A stretch of DNA of 19,293 nucleotides. Origin: Spirogloea muscicola (lineage: Eukaryota; Streptophyta; Zygnematophyceae; Spirogloeales; Spirogloeaceae). Of this stretch, positions 6,459 through 13,282 are shown one piece after another; position 1 is the first letter of the stretch; each line of letters begins with the position of its first letter. The notes under the pieces were generated by a model, which did no database searches, was not told the origin of the DNA, and was given only the letters and a program-made list of their open reading frames with translations. The translations under genes were made by a program, and so were the position numbers. The stretch is from the NCBI GenBank assembly GCA_009602725.1, contig WELB01000033.1, positions 387,758-407,050 of the forward strand, written 5' to 3'.

Positions 6459-7137
6459 GTCGATGCCCTGGCGGGCTTGATGCGCGACGCCGGCTACCGT
6501 GCGGTCGTGGAAGTCAACAATATCATGCCTATCACCACGGACGCCCAGGGACGTCATCATCGCCGCACACTTGACATTGTGGGCGTGCAACCTGGTGGAG
6601 GACCACGGGCCCTGGTCGACGTTGTTGTTACGGAGGCATATAAAGGCCCAGCATCAACACACATTGCTGGGCACGCAGTGGGCGGAGCAGAGCAAAGAAA
6701 ACTGCGGCATTACTCCGATTACCCCCAATGCGATCAACTCCTGCCAGCTGCAATCGACATCTTTGGCTGTCTGGGTCCTCGCTTCCACACTCTGCTTCAA
6801 AACATTGCCAATCTAGGCTACACTCGACGCGCAGATGTGTTTCCGGCTGAGATGGGCTTGCCAGCTGCATATCTGTCGCTCTTGCGACGACGAGTTTCGG
6901 CCTATTTGCAGCGTGCTCAGGCTAGTGCCTTGCACCAGAAAGCTGGGCGAGCTCTAGTAGGTGGCAGAAGGGCTCCATTCCTGGCATCTAGTATTCATGC
7001 ATCGAGTAGTGACCTATATGTTTTGACCCGTGGTTATTGAGCGGGTCAATCTGCTGTAGGTTATGTAGATTTTTAGATGTGCTTGCCTTTGTACCTGGCC
7101 ATTTGGCCTACATTTCTTTCTAATACACGATCTCTTC
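6459..7137 (+). pseudogene. LINE ORF fragment with RLE endonuclease (subfamily 3) and 3' UTR
   Basis: The frame continues from the SixA exon into VDALAGLMRDAGYRAVVEVN, NIMPITTDAQGRHHRR, TLDIVGVQPGGGPRALVDVV and VTEAYKGP. This shows a well-conserved endonuclease Asp block (LVDVVVT). HAVGGAEQRKLRHYSDYPQC, PAAIDIFGCLGP, LLRRRVSAYLQRAQASALH and SSSDLYVLTRGY follow, with a stop at 7038-7040. The zinc motif is missing, so it is 5'-truncated just after that region. The 3' UTR to about 7137 has no family A or B hairpin; it ends in GGCCATTTGGCC and TTTCTTTC, so this lineage has a different tail. Confidence 0.8.
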
Positions 7138-7503
7138 TAGACAGGAGATGCAAGTCCGAGTAGCTAGCTGGCGGAAAGACGTCGCCCTGACGGAAGCCGG
7201 AGGCCGCCGCCAAAGCTCGGCCTGCGCGCAAGTGAACCGCGAAGGCAAGGGACCGCTGCATCGAGACGGCCAAAAGCATACGGAAGACTTGAGCGAGGGA
7301 TCCGGCGACGTTGAAGCCGGGCTGCTCGCCCTGCTGCCCGGGGCGGCGGGCCGCTGCACGCCGCGCCAGGCGGTGGAGCAAGTCAAGCCATTTCGAGCCA
7401 AAGGCTCCGTGCACATCGACTGCCAGTGGAACGAACTCGTCTCCCACCAGGTGATCCGAGTACTTCCGTTCCTTTTCGCCCGCCGCTTGGCCGACTGCGA
7501 CCG
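7138..7503 (-). pseudogene. LINE ORF C-terminal fragment (LLSR subfamily)
   Basis: On the minus strand the frame reads VAVGQAAGEKERKYSDHLVG, DEFVPLAVDVHGAFGSKWL, GFNVAGSLAQVFRMLLAVSM and RAGRALAAASGFRQGDVFPP, ending ASYSDLHLLSR near 7140. There it meets the 3' end of the neighbouring plus-strand LINE, so its own stop and 3' UTR are missing. Such 3' loss is not expected from simple insertion and points to deletion or recombination. The 5' junction near 7503 joins a LINE 3' UTR piece. Confidence 0.75.
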
Positions 7504-7592
7504 AGAAGGGGGCCAGGGGAAGCGCTAAGAAAAACAAGCGCACAAAGAAACAAAGCAGCCACGAATCACTCAGTAACCCCTGCTAAGCAGCC

Positions 7593-7621
7593 AGCCCAAT
7601 AAAGAATGAACAGAGTACGAG
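7593..7621 (-). mobile_element. 29-bp internal tail piece with 8-bp target duplication, lacking the 3' end
   Basis: In minus sense the insert is CTCGTACTCTGTTCATTC followed by TTTATTGGGCT, which is family A only up to the first hairpin arm. It is flanked by perfect 8-bp repeats (AAGCAGCC at 7585-7592 and 7622-7629; GGCTGCTT in minus sense). The same LINE stretch at 8303-8310 has one GGCTGCTT and no insert. Unlike the others, it has lost the second half of the tail. Confidence 0.7.
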
Positions 7622-7668
7622 AAGCAGCCGCAGATCAGAGATGCTAGGCTCCTGGAAGTGGGTCCCCT

Positions 7669-7696
7669 ATCCTCAATGGGCGAGCACTTTCTTCTC
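7669..7696 (+). mobile_element. Short family A end insertion
   Basis: TATCCTCAATGGGCGAGCAC and TTTCTTCT interrupt the LINE sequence that reads GTCCCCTGGCCAGAGCC without interruption at 14-30. The flanks TCCCCT and TCTCCT may be a degenerate 6-bp duplication, or the start may reflect microhomology between target and element at CCCCT. Confidence 0.55.
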
Positions 7697-7744
7697 CTGG
7701 CCAGAGCCAGACAGCAGCCTATTTCGCAGTCCTTCATACTACGG

Positions 7745-7837
7745 CTCCTCTTCAGACCTTGTCCATTCCTTTCAACAGCGCGGCCAGATTGACTGGTGGC
7801 TGGGAAAGGCCAGCCCAAAGTCTCTTTGGGCTGGCCT
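7745..7837. repeat. Family B tail with internal inversion and perfect hairpin
   Basis: CTTCAGACCTTGTCCATTCC (plus sense, the 5' part of family B) is followed by the rest of family B in minus sense (AGCGCGGCCAGATTGAC, TGGTGGCTGGGAAAGG), and then by CTTTGGGCTGGCCTTCC in plus sense. The turn makes a perfect 14-bp inverted repeat, AGGCCAGCCCAAAG at 7807-7820 and CTTTGGGCTGGCCT at 7824-7837, with a TCT loop. The arrangement resembles the 5' inversions that twin priming makes in other LINEs. Confidence 0.6.
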
Positions 7838-7963
7838 TCCTTCCGCACTTCCTGCCGGGTCGCTATTTGTACCGGATGCGCTTGGCCATCTCGCTGCGGT
7901 GGTCGATGGCCTGCGCGCTGCACCTGCGGGCCGGCAGAGCCCTCGCTGCTGCCTCTGGCTCTC
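7838..7963 (+). pseudogene. LINE ORF C-terminal fragment, first of two in tandem
   Basis: The frame reads LYRMRLAISLRWSMACALHL then RAGRALAAASGS, matching the tail of the window-start copy (RMRLAVSLQRSMARALHLR). It ends at SGS, where a second fragment starting at the RMRLAVSLQ position follows in the same direction. Both begin and end inside the conserved tail. Confidence 0.7.
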
Positions 7964-8189
7964 TTTTGGATGAGGCTGGCGGTCTCGCTGCAGCGCTCTT
8001 TGGCTCATGCGGTCCACGCGCGCGCTGGCCGTGCTATGGCTGCTGCTTCCGGGTCTCGACAGAGTGCCGCTTTTCCCGCTTCGAGTTACTCTGATCTGCT
8101 GAGTACTGAGCATCCATCTGCATCTCCCTCCGCACCGTCTTGTGCTTTGTAGTATAGTCCTTTTCCGGCACTTGTTACTTTGGCTTTCG
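7964..8189 (+). pseudogene. LINE ORF C-terminal fragment, second of two in tandem, with 3' UTR
   Basis: The frame RLAVSLQRSLAHAVHARAG, then RAMAAASGSRQSAAFPASS and YSDLL is nearly identical to the minus-strand copy at 4501-5531. A deletion of about 13 bp removes the codons for LLTRR, so translation runs on as STEHPSASPSAPSCAL instead of stopping at the usual place. The 3' UTR to 8189 matches the reverse complement of 4419-4500 (CATCTGCATCTCCCTC, GTAGTATAGTCCTTTT). Confidence 0.75.
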
Positions 8190-8252
8190 ACATTGTCCAT
8201 TCTTTTTGGGTTGGCTTTGCCAGCCCCTCTTCTCTATGGGCGAGCTCTTCTC
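8190..8252 (+). repeat. LINE 3' terminus, family A tail
   Basis: GACATTGTCCATTCTTTTTG, the hairpin GGGTTGGCTTTGCCAGCCCC, CTATGGGCGAGC and TCTTCT form the natural end of the LINE copy at 7964-8189. The hairpin carries the same T for C change, compensated as a wobble, as the tail at 4357-4418, so these two copies belong together. Confidence 0.8.
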
Positions 8253-8312
8253 TGGCTCTGGCCAGGAAATCCACTTCCAGGAGCCTAGCGTCTCTGACCA
8301 GAGGCTGCTTAG
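8253..8312 (+). pseudogene. Short LINE C-terminal fragment
   Basis: GGCTCTGGCCAGGAAATCCA through GGAGCCTAGCGTCTCTGACC to GAGGCTGCTTAGC encodes SGSGQEIHFQEPSVSDQRLL. This is the counterpart of the region interrupted by two mini-insertions at 7585-7697 and serves as their empty reference. It is fused at about 8311 to a LINE fragment in the other orientation. Confidence 0.65.
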
Positions 8313-8406
8313 CTGGCGGAAAGACGTCGCCCTGACGGAAGCCGGAGGCCGCCGCCAAAGCTCGGCCTGCGCGCAAGTGAACTGCGAAGGCAAGGGACCG
8401 CTGCAT
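8313..8406 (-). pseudogene. Short LINE C-terminal fragment (LLSR subfamily)
   Basis: On the minus strand it reads MQRSLAFAVHLRAGRAL then AAASGFRQGDVFPPA, nearly identical to the matching segment of 7138-7503. It begins at 8406 directly after the 3' UTR end of the next LINE copy. Confidence 0.7.
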
Positions 8407-8850
8407 TAAGAGAGAAGGCGCGCGGGGCGCATGAACTGAAATGGAGGCCAATCCAAGCCGATGCATTTCAGGCAGAATCTAGGGCAAACCAAACAGGGCT
8501 ACATAATACGGAAACCGAAACCAAGGTGCCTAAGGTTACATCGGTATCCACGGGTGAGCACAAAGAAAGAGATGGCCAAACGCATTCGGAAGACCTGAGC
8601 GAGGGACCCGGCGACATTGAAGCCGGGCTGCTCGCCCTGCTGCCCGAGGTGGCGGCCCGCTGCACGCCGCGCAAGGCGGTGAAGCAAGTCAAGCCATTTT
8701 GTGCCAAGAGCTCCGTGCACGTCGACTGCCAGTGGAACAAACTCGTCTCCCACCAGGTGGTCCGAGTTTCCGTTCCTTTGCGCCCGCCGCTTGGCAGACT
8801 GCGTAGCCCGCCTCCTCCGACGAGCGTTCGTTGCCGCTGGAAACAAAGCA
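8407..8850 (-). pseudogene. LINE ORF fragment with internal deletion, plus 3' UTR
   Basis: On the minus strand: SDHLVGDEFVPLAVDVHGAL, GTKWLDLLHRLARRAAGRH, GFNVAGSLAQVFRMRLAIS, then directly FVLTRGY. About 50 codons between the RMRLAIS and LTRGY blocks are deleted compared with 7138-7503. The distal part to 8407 is a 3' UTR shared with 1064-1200 in plus sense (GATGTAACCTTAGGCACCTT in both). Confidence 0.75.
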
Positions 8851-8865
8851 GTCAGTCAGACAGGG

Positions 8866-9370
8866 CGCCCTTGATACCCCCGTGTCAGCAGTAGGAAGTC
8901 AGATGAGCTGAGGGGAGGAAGAGCAACCCCGCTGCGCAAACCTGAAGAAAGTGCTCGCCCATTGAGGATAGGGGCTGGAAAAAGCCAGCCCAAAAAAGAA
9001 TGAACAGAGTACGAGAAGGGGGCCAGGGGCTGCTGCAAGGGCGCGACCAGCCCGGCGATGCAAAGCAATCGCCTGGGACCGCTGTAGGCACATAGATGAA
9101 CGCATTCGGTAGCAGGAAACAAGACCCAAAGGCACCGAGCCACCGGGAAGGGCTGCACCCTGTTCCCGGCGTTGCTGGTCAGCTTGAGAGGCTAGCAGCG
9201 AAAGTAACGAGGACCACAAACCCCCGTAACACCCATGGACCAGGGGGTAAAAGGTATCACCCGCCAGGTGGTCCTTGTACTAGTGCAACTTCTTCTGTTC
9301 GGCCACCTTCGCAGCATAGCCGGTCTCAGAAGTAATGAGGCTCTTCGTCCGGAAGCTGACGGTTAGGACG
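8866..9370 (-). pseudogene. LINE ORF fragment (subfamily 2), empty-site reference copy
   Basis: The minus strand runs from GACGAAGAGCCTCATTACTT (the empty site for the element at 4115-4193), through a decayed part with stops, to SQADQQRREQGAALPGGSVP, LGLVSCYRMRSSMCLQRSQA, RRAGRALAAAPG, a family A insertion, then LRSGVALPPLSSSDFLLL and TRGY. It lacks the family B element present in the copy at 5532-5854, so it also gives the empty site for that insertion. In turn it carries the family A element at 8944-9024, which the copy at 5532-5854 lacks. Confidence 0.8.
8944..9024 (-). mobile_element. LINE-tail mini-insertion (family A), about 81 bp
   Basis: In minus sense it runs GGCCCCCTTCTCGTACTCTG, TTCATTCTTTTTTGG, a hairpin GGGCTGGCTTTTTCCAGCCC, CTCAATGGGCGAGCAC, TTTCTTC. 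The paralog at 5782-5800 reads AGCAGCCTCTGGTTTGCGCA without it. The flanks CCTGAAG and CCAGGGG, against CCAGAGG in the empty site, suggest a degraded 7-bp duplication. This copy is close to the consensus of family A. Confidence 0.8.
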
Positions 9371-9700
9371 ACAAGGAGGGAAAATGGACAAAGAAGGAAA
9401 ATGGACGACAGGCGCCCAACCCACTACAGCTATGCAAGAGATTACAGCGAATGGGAGCTTGGTAACACCGAGTTAGCAGCGGCAATTCGGAGTAACTTGC
9501 AGCTGGACATGAGGCATGCCGACGAGACCCAGAAGCAGCAGCCATAACGCGGCCTGCCCGCAAGTGCACTGCGTGAACCAGAGAACGTTGGAAGGAGATG
9601 GATAGCCGCATGCGGAACACCTTGGCAAGCCCTGCGTTGAAGCCATGCACCTCACCTTGCTGTCCCTGCACTTGAAGCGCAAATATCGGGTCCTCTGTGC
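9371..9700 (-). pseudogene. LINE ORF C-terminal fragment and 3' UTR
   Basis: The minus strand gives GFNAGLAKVFRMRLSISFQR, SLVHAVHLRAGRVMAAASG and SRRHASCPAASYSELPLL then TRCY. The AGSLAQ block has lost codons and the final RGY is RCY with no stop immediately after. The 3' UTR ends with CTTTGTCCATTTTCCC, a remnant of the motif that precedes the tail hairpins, and then meets the next copy at about 9370. Confidence 0.7.
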
Positions 9701-9749
9701 CAAAGGAGACTGCACTTGTGATTCTGGATACTATGAGCTGGAATTGGGT

Positions 9750-10170
9750 TTAGAGGGATAAGCATTGATTCTCTGCAAGATCTTTTTCTCCACCTTGGCT
9801 GTCATCAATGCCGCCAACCTGCACTAGGCACAAAAGGGAGTTCGGCAAATCACGCATGCTGAGCAGTTGCACACTGTTGTCCTTGGTCGCAGCTGCAGGT
9901 GGCCTGAACATTCGTGCCCATTTCTGCTGCACAATGCAGGTAAGAAGGGGATGGGCTAGCCACTACATCAGAACTTGAACAGCTGCGCTCGGTGATTTGT
10001 TGTTCTGAGCAGGCTTGCTTAGTAGCACTTTCGTCTCCACCACCTTAGACACACAAGCGCACGAAGTATCTGATGACTGCAAGTTAGATGCAGCAACTAA
10101 GCATTCATGCAATTGCCTGCTCAAGCTCGCAGGCTTAGAAAGAGCATTGCTTAGACCATCCCCCCCCCCC
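9750..10170 (-). CDS. Putative small minus-strand gene, unidentified (two exon-like frames)
   Basis: An open minus-strand frame at about 10168-9985 reads LSNALSKPASLSRQLHE, then LVAASNLQSSDTSC and VVETKVLLSKPAQNNKSP, with Ser/Lys-rich composition. A possible donor after GTTCAA and the acceptor ATTGTGCAG near 9943 would join it in frame to QKWARMFRPPAAATKDNS, VQLLSMRDLPNSLLCLVQV and GGIDDSQGGEKDLAENQ, ending in TAA at 9750-9752. The composition differs from LINE sequence. An 11-base poly-C at 10160-10170 marks the upstream end, and no start is visible. I do not recognise the product. It could be the last exons of a gene whose beginning was lost, or chance. Confidence 0.25.
10160..10170 (+). 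repeat. Poly-C homopolymer (11 C)
   Basis: An unbroken run of C in an otherwise mixed region. It is a slippage-prone site and a place where the assembled length may be wrong. Confidence 0.9.
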
Positions 10171-10408
10171 TATACTTACTAAGTTGTACCATCCAGAAGT
10201 AGTGACCAGGAAGCCATTACAGTGCTAATAGACCTTGAGAGATGTGCGAGGAGATATTGACAGGTGATGCAAGCGTTAAGCTAAGTGCAAGCAGCACCAC
10301 AACAACTTCCACTTCCTCCAAGGGGGCCAAAGCGATGCGAGGCGTGCCCATGGTTGTGCAGGAGGCTCAAGCTTCCAAGCGCTCAAGCGCGGCGCCAGCC
10401 TGCTACTA

Positions 10409-12317
10409 TCAACTGGGGGCAGATGCGGGCTCCAACTTCTTTCCCAAATCTGGTGGCGGCCACAAAGATTCAACGAGGCGCCCGCCCATACGCATGTTCC
10501 ACGCCTTATCGACAAGGGGAGCCAACTCCCTGCATTGCAGGAGGAGCGCCTCAGCTTAAGTCAGAACACGTGGGATGTCAGCACAGTTGACACACCACAG
10601 ACAGGTGTGCTCTGTGAGTATCTCTTACTTCAGATCGTGGCTGACGACGACAATAGTGTGCCGAGTTTTGAGGCTGGCCAGCAGGCGCACGACATCTAGT
10701 CGAGCGCGCCAGTCTGTAAGTCAAGTGCACCTCGTCACCATGATGATGAGACTGTACTGTCCTCTTTCAATTTCCAGTGCATCCAAGCTTCAGCAGCTTG
10801 GCACATTGAGAACCTTGAATGCCCTCAAGAAAGGCAAAGACTTCACAGGCTTCGGCCTTCAAAAGTAGTAGTATTTGCAACAATCTCCAGTAATCATTTG
10901 GGCCAACCAAAGTGGCTGTAGCAGCATACCCAAGCCGGCCAACGGCTCGTCGAGGAGGAGGATGTCGGGCCTGCGGACCTGCGGAAGGAGGCCGCCTACT
11001 TGAGCTCCTCACCAGAAAAACAGCCTACAGGCAAATAGATTTTAAGAGGGCAACGCGCATTCTTCACTGATCCTAATCTGCCAATGCAACAGTGCGACTC
11101 ACTACAAGGCTGCACGCAGGTACCAGCTGCACGGCCAGGGCCAGCCGCCGCTTGTAGCCATCGCTCAGGTCGCGGGGCCGAGTATCGAGCTGCACGCCAC
11201 TGAGGCCGACCTGCTTCCCCATGGTGCTCCCGGAGGATCAGTCAACAACCTCTGCACCAAGCCTCAGCTCCAGCAGCGTCTTTGCGTCTTCCACTATCCT
11301 CGTGTGAGCTGACTGCACTAAGACCACAGGAGTAGTGGGGGCACAGCCTCTACTGCTGCTTATAGTGCAGGTTCCTTAAGCCTCACCGCGGAAGCGGCAC
11401 TTTGGAGGCGAGAGGCGAGCTCTTGGCGCAATGAAAATTCCTCCTTCCCGCGAGGCCACCCAAATGTGAGCTCCTCAATCACCGAATCGGCAAGAAAGTA
11501 TCTGCGCAACGGCATCCGCACGAAGTCAGTGCCGCCTGCCAGCTAAGCCCGGCTGAGCAAGCCATTTGCCAGGGAATGAGCCTTCGATGAACGATGTTAT
11601 GGCAGCTATATGTCGAAATAGGGGACAGGTGCAGGCATTCTCAAGCTCATGAGATTTCTGCCGGTTTGCTAGTGAGGGTTTTGGCTCTAAGACCCTGCAC
11701 CTCGGTCCCCAGCGCATCCTCCAGCACGCACCTCTCTGGGAACTGGAAGACTATCCCGGCGTGCTCCGCAAGCTCCGCTCGCGTGCAGGGCCGCCGGACG
11801 GGGCTCTCAGCACCGCGGTTCAGTATCACGGCGCCCGTCGTCGGCGTTGCCAAGCCGGCCAAGACCTTCTCACTCCAAGTCGCGCCCCACACACATCATC
11901 AGTGTAAGTGAGGCACCCACAAGAGCACTCGGCTGTTAGGAAGCAAGACCACTATCTCCATCTATAAGCTTCTTATGGTAAGTCTGTAGAAGCCAGCGAG
12001 CGACAACTGCTTCAGCCACTGAGCTTGCGACGCGCGTCTGAGGTGGGGAGCTCACTTGGAGGAGAGTGGTCTTACCGCTGCCGCTGGCGCCAAAGACCAG
12101 CCCAAGGCTGCGTCCCGCTCGCCAAGCAGGGTGCAAGTCAGTGCCAAGTCACCGTCAACAGTCAAGATGCCATCCATGCCGTGACAAAATGAGGGCTATC
12201 CACGTGCAAAGCGACATGTGGATTGGTTGCAGAGGACCTCGGCCGTGGCAAGGACATGGTCACGCTGTCCAGCAGCGCCGCCTTCACGCCGGGCGGCTTG
12301 TAGCTCACGCCCTCAAC
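10409..12317 (-). CDS. ABCI11: Plastid ABC transporter ATPase, ABCI11/NAP14-like
   Basis: Eight minus-strand exons join in frame: 12317-12238, 12107-12056, 11865-11701, 11470-11387, 11210-11124, 10979-10931, 10713-10629 and 10529-10409 (stop TGA 10409-10411), giving 240 codons plus stop. All junctions are GT-AG with matching phases. In order: VEGVSYKPPG, Walker A GASGSGKTTLLQ, LAGLATPTTGA, Q-loop AGIVFQFPERC, LTFGWPRGKEEFSLRQ, signature LSDGYKRRLALAVQL, Walker B DILLLDEPLAGLD, H-loop IVVVSHDL, then KELAPLVDKAW and RMGGRLVE. The VFQFPER Q-loop and GYKRRLALA signature are typical of the ABCI10/ABCI11 ATPases of plant and algal plastids, related to ECF transporter ATPases; ABCI11 is the closer by order and length. 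Oddities: the signature reads LSDGY where LSGGY is usual. The N-terminal exon with the expected transit peptide is not resolved. Introns are 99-176 bp in most places, shorter or longer in a few. The gene looks intact. Confidence 0.88.
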
Positions 12318-12429
12318 CTGCGCGCACAGAGCCCGACAAACACCTTCAAAGCTGCACCATAAGCTGTCAGCATGTACGCTGGAGGTCCGCCTGAGAGATT
12401 TAGGACCTTAGAATCTGCACAGTCACAGA

Positions 12430-12716
12430 TTTGGGAAAGCCAGCAGGCAAGTCAGGCTTGCTGGCCGTCGTTGAGACGGCGCCACGAACGTCGACATTGC
12501 CCGAGGCTGGTCCCCTCGGCGGTCTGACCTGCAAGAAGTGGTCGACAACCGTGCCATGGCCGCCTTCGCTGGCGGGCCCTCTGCCGGCGCCCGGCCCGCC
12601 GCCGCGCGGGTCGTCGGCTCGGGCCGCCGCGGCGGAGCNAGCCAGCGCAGCGCCGCCATGCGCGCGCCTGCGCCGCCGCGCGGCTGCGACCGCTCAACTC
12701 GCCATCGCCGCACCAC
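12430..12716 (-). other. Probable N-terminal (transit peptide) exon region of the ABCI11-like gene
   Basis: Minus-strand frames here are rich in Ala, Arg, Ser and Pro and poor in acidic residues, for example MAALRW at about 12656 and MARLSTTSCRSDRRG further on, which is transit-peptide-like. The next exon starts in phase 0 at 12317; a phase-0 donor such as the one after ATGTCGACGTTC (GTGGCG) would fit, but I cannot fix the junction. An ambiguous base (n) at 12639 lies in this region and may hide a frame change. Confidence 0.35.
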
Positions 12717-12837
12717 GAGCTGAGCGGCGACGCTGCACTGCAGGCTGGACTGTGGCCTGGCAAGTCGGCCCAGCCTGCCACTGGAACCCGCGGGCAGTAC
12801 ACCGTGAGAGGCCCTTTTCCAGTGAGCTTTAACGCAT

Positions 12838-12912
12838 TATCTGGCCCCTTCGGACTCAGTTGTTCCTTTTCTCTGGGCTGGCCTCTCACAGCCATCGCCG
12901 GCTACTGGAAGC
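12838..12912 (+). repeat. Degenerate LINE-tail relic, first copy
   Basis: TATCTGGCCCCTTCGGACTC, then CTCTGGGCTGGCC and CAGCCATCGCC, ending TACTGGAAG, follow the order of family A up to its first hairpin arm but diverge after it. A second copy with about 70 percent identity starts at 13015. Confidence 0.5.
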
Positions 12913-13014
12913 GCCAAAACAGTGAAGGGGACGGCACAATGGGGACGGCAGGAGCTAGCCGGCTGCAAGAGTCTGAGCACAAGTGGCAAATGAGGTCGCG
13001 CATGGTTTAGCAGG

Positions 13015-13090
13015 TATCTGGCCCCCTTTGAATCTTGTCCACTATCTTTCTGGGCTGGCCATGCAATGCCATCGCCCACTTCTGGAAGAG
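13015..13090 (+). repeat. Degenerate LINE-tail relic, second copy
   Basis: TATCTGGCCCCCTTTGAATC, TTGTCCACTATC, TTTCTGGGCTGGCC, GCCATCGCC and CTTCTGGAAG align over their full length to 12838-12912. TTGTCCACTATC resembles the TTGTCCATTC motif that precedes the hairpin in the LINE tails. Confidence 0.5.
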
Positions 13091-13220
13091 TCTTTCTTCT
13101 TGGCTGGAGCTGATGCTGCACCCAGTACACTCTGGCCTTCACCGTGGGACCGGCATCGCAGGCATGGAGGACTTCCATGGGGGTCTCCAGCGCGCATCTC
13201 CTGCTGTGGCGGTTCGTCGA

Positions 13221-13282
13221 AGTAGGTCCAATGCTGCTCATTGGACCTACTCCGAACTCCTGCAGTGCACAGGAATTCGGAG
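13221..13282. repeat. Two adjacent hairpins
   Basis: AGTAGGTCCAATG (13221-13233) and CATTGGACCTACT (13239-13251) are perfect 13-bp inverted arms with a 5-base loop. Directly after, CTCCGAA (13250-13256) and TTCGGAG (13276-13282) pair, extended by CTCCTG with CAGGA inside. The two stems overlap by two bases. No function is evident. Confidence 0.75.

Larger units (their letters stand above)
7498..7770 (-). pseudogene. LINE C-terminus and 3' UTR with two nested tail insertions
   Basis: On the minus strand the host reads LALAR, then after an insertion the sequence of ACTTCCAGGAGCCTAGCATC, then after a second insertion LLSRGY and a stop at 7571-7573. Its 3' UTR runs through CTTGTTTTTCTTAGCGCTTC to CCCCTGGCCCCCTTCTCG at 7498, where it is cut before the hairpin. 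The window start (1-30) and 8253-8312 carry the same coding stretch without the insertions. The inserts are a 26-28 bp end piece in plus orientation at about 7669-7696, and a 29-bp internal piece at 7593-7621. Confidence 0.65.

Noticed and set aside
10242-10559. A 105-codon plus-strand frame
   Set aside because: It overlaps the last ABCI11 exon on the other strand, which has clear homology, so this frame is a shadow.
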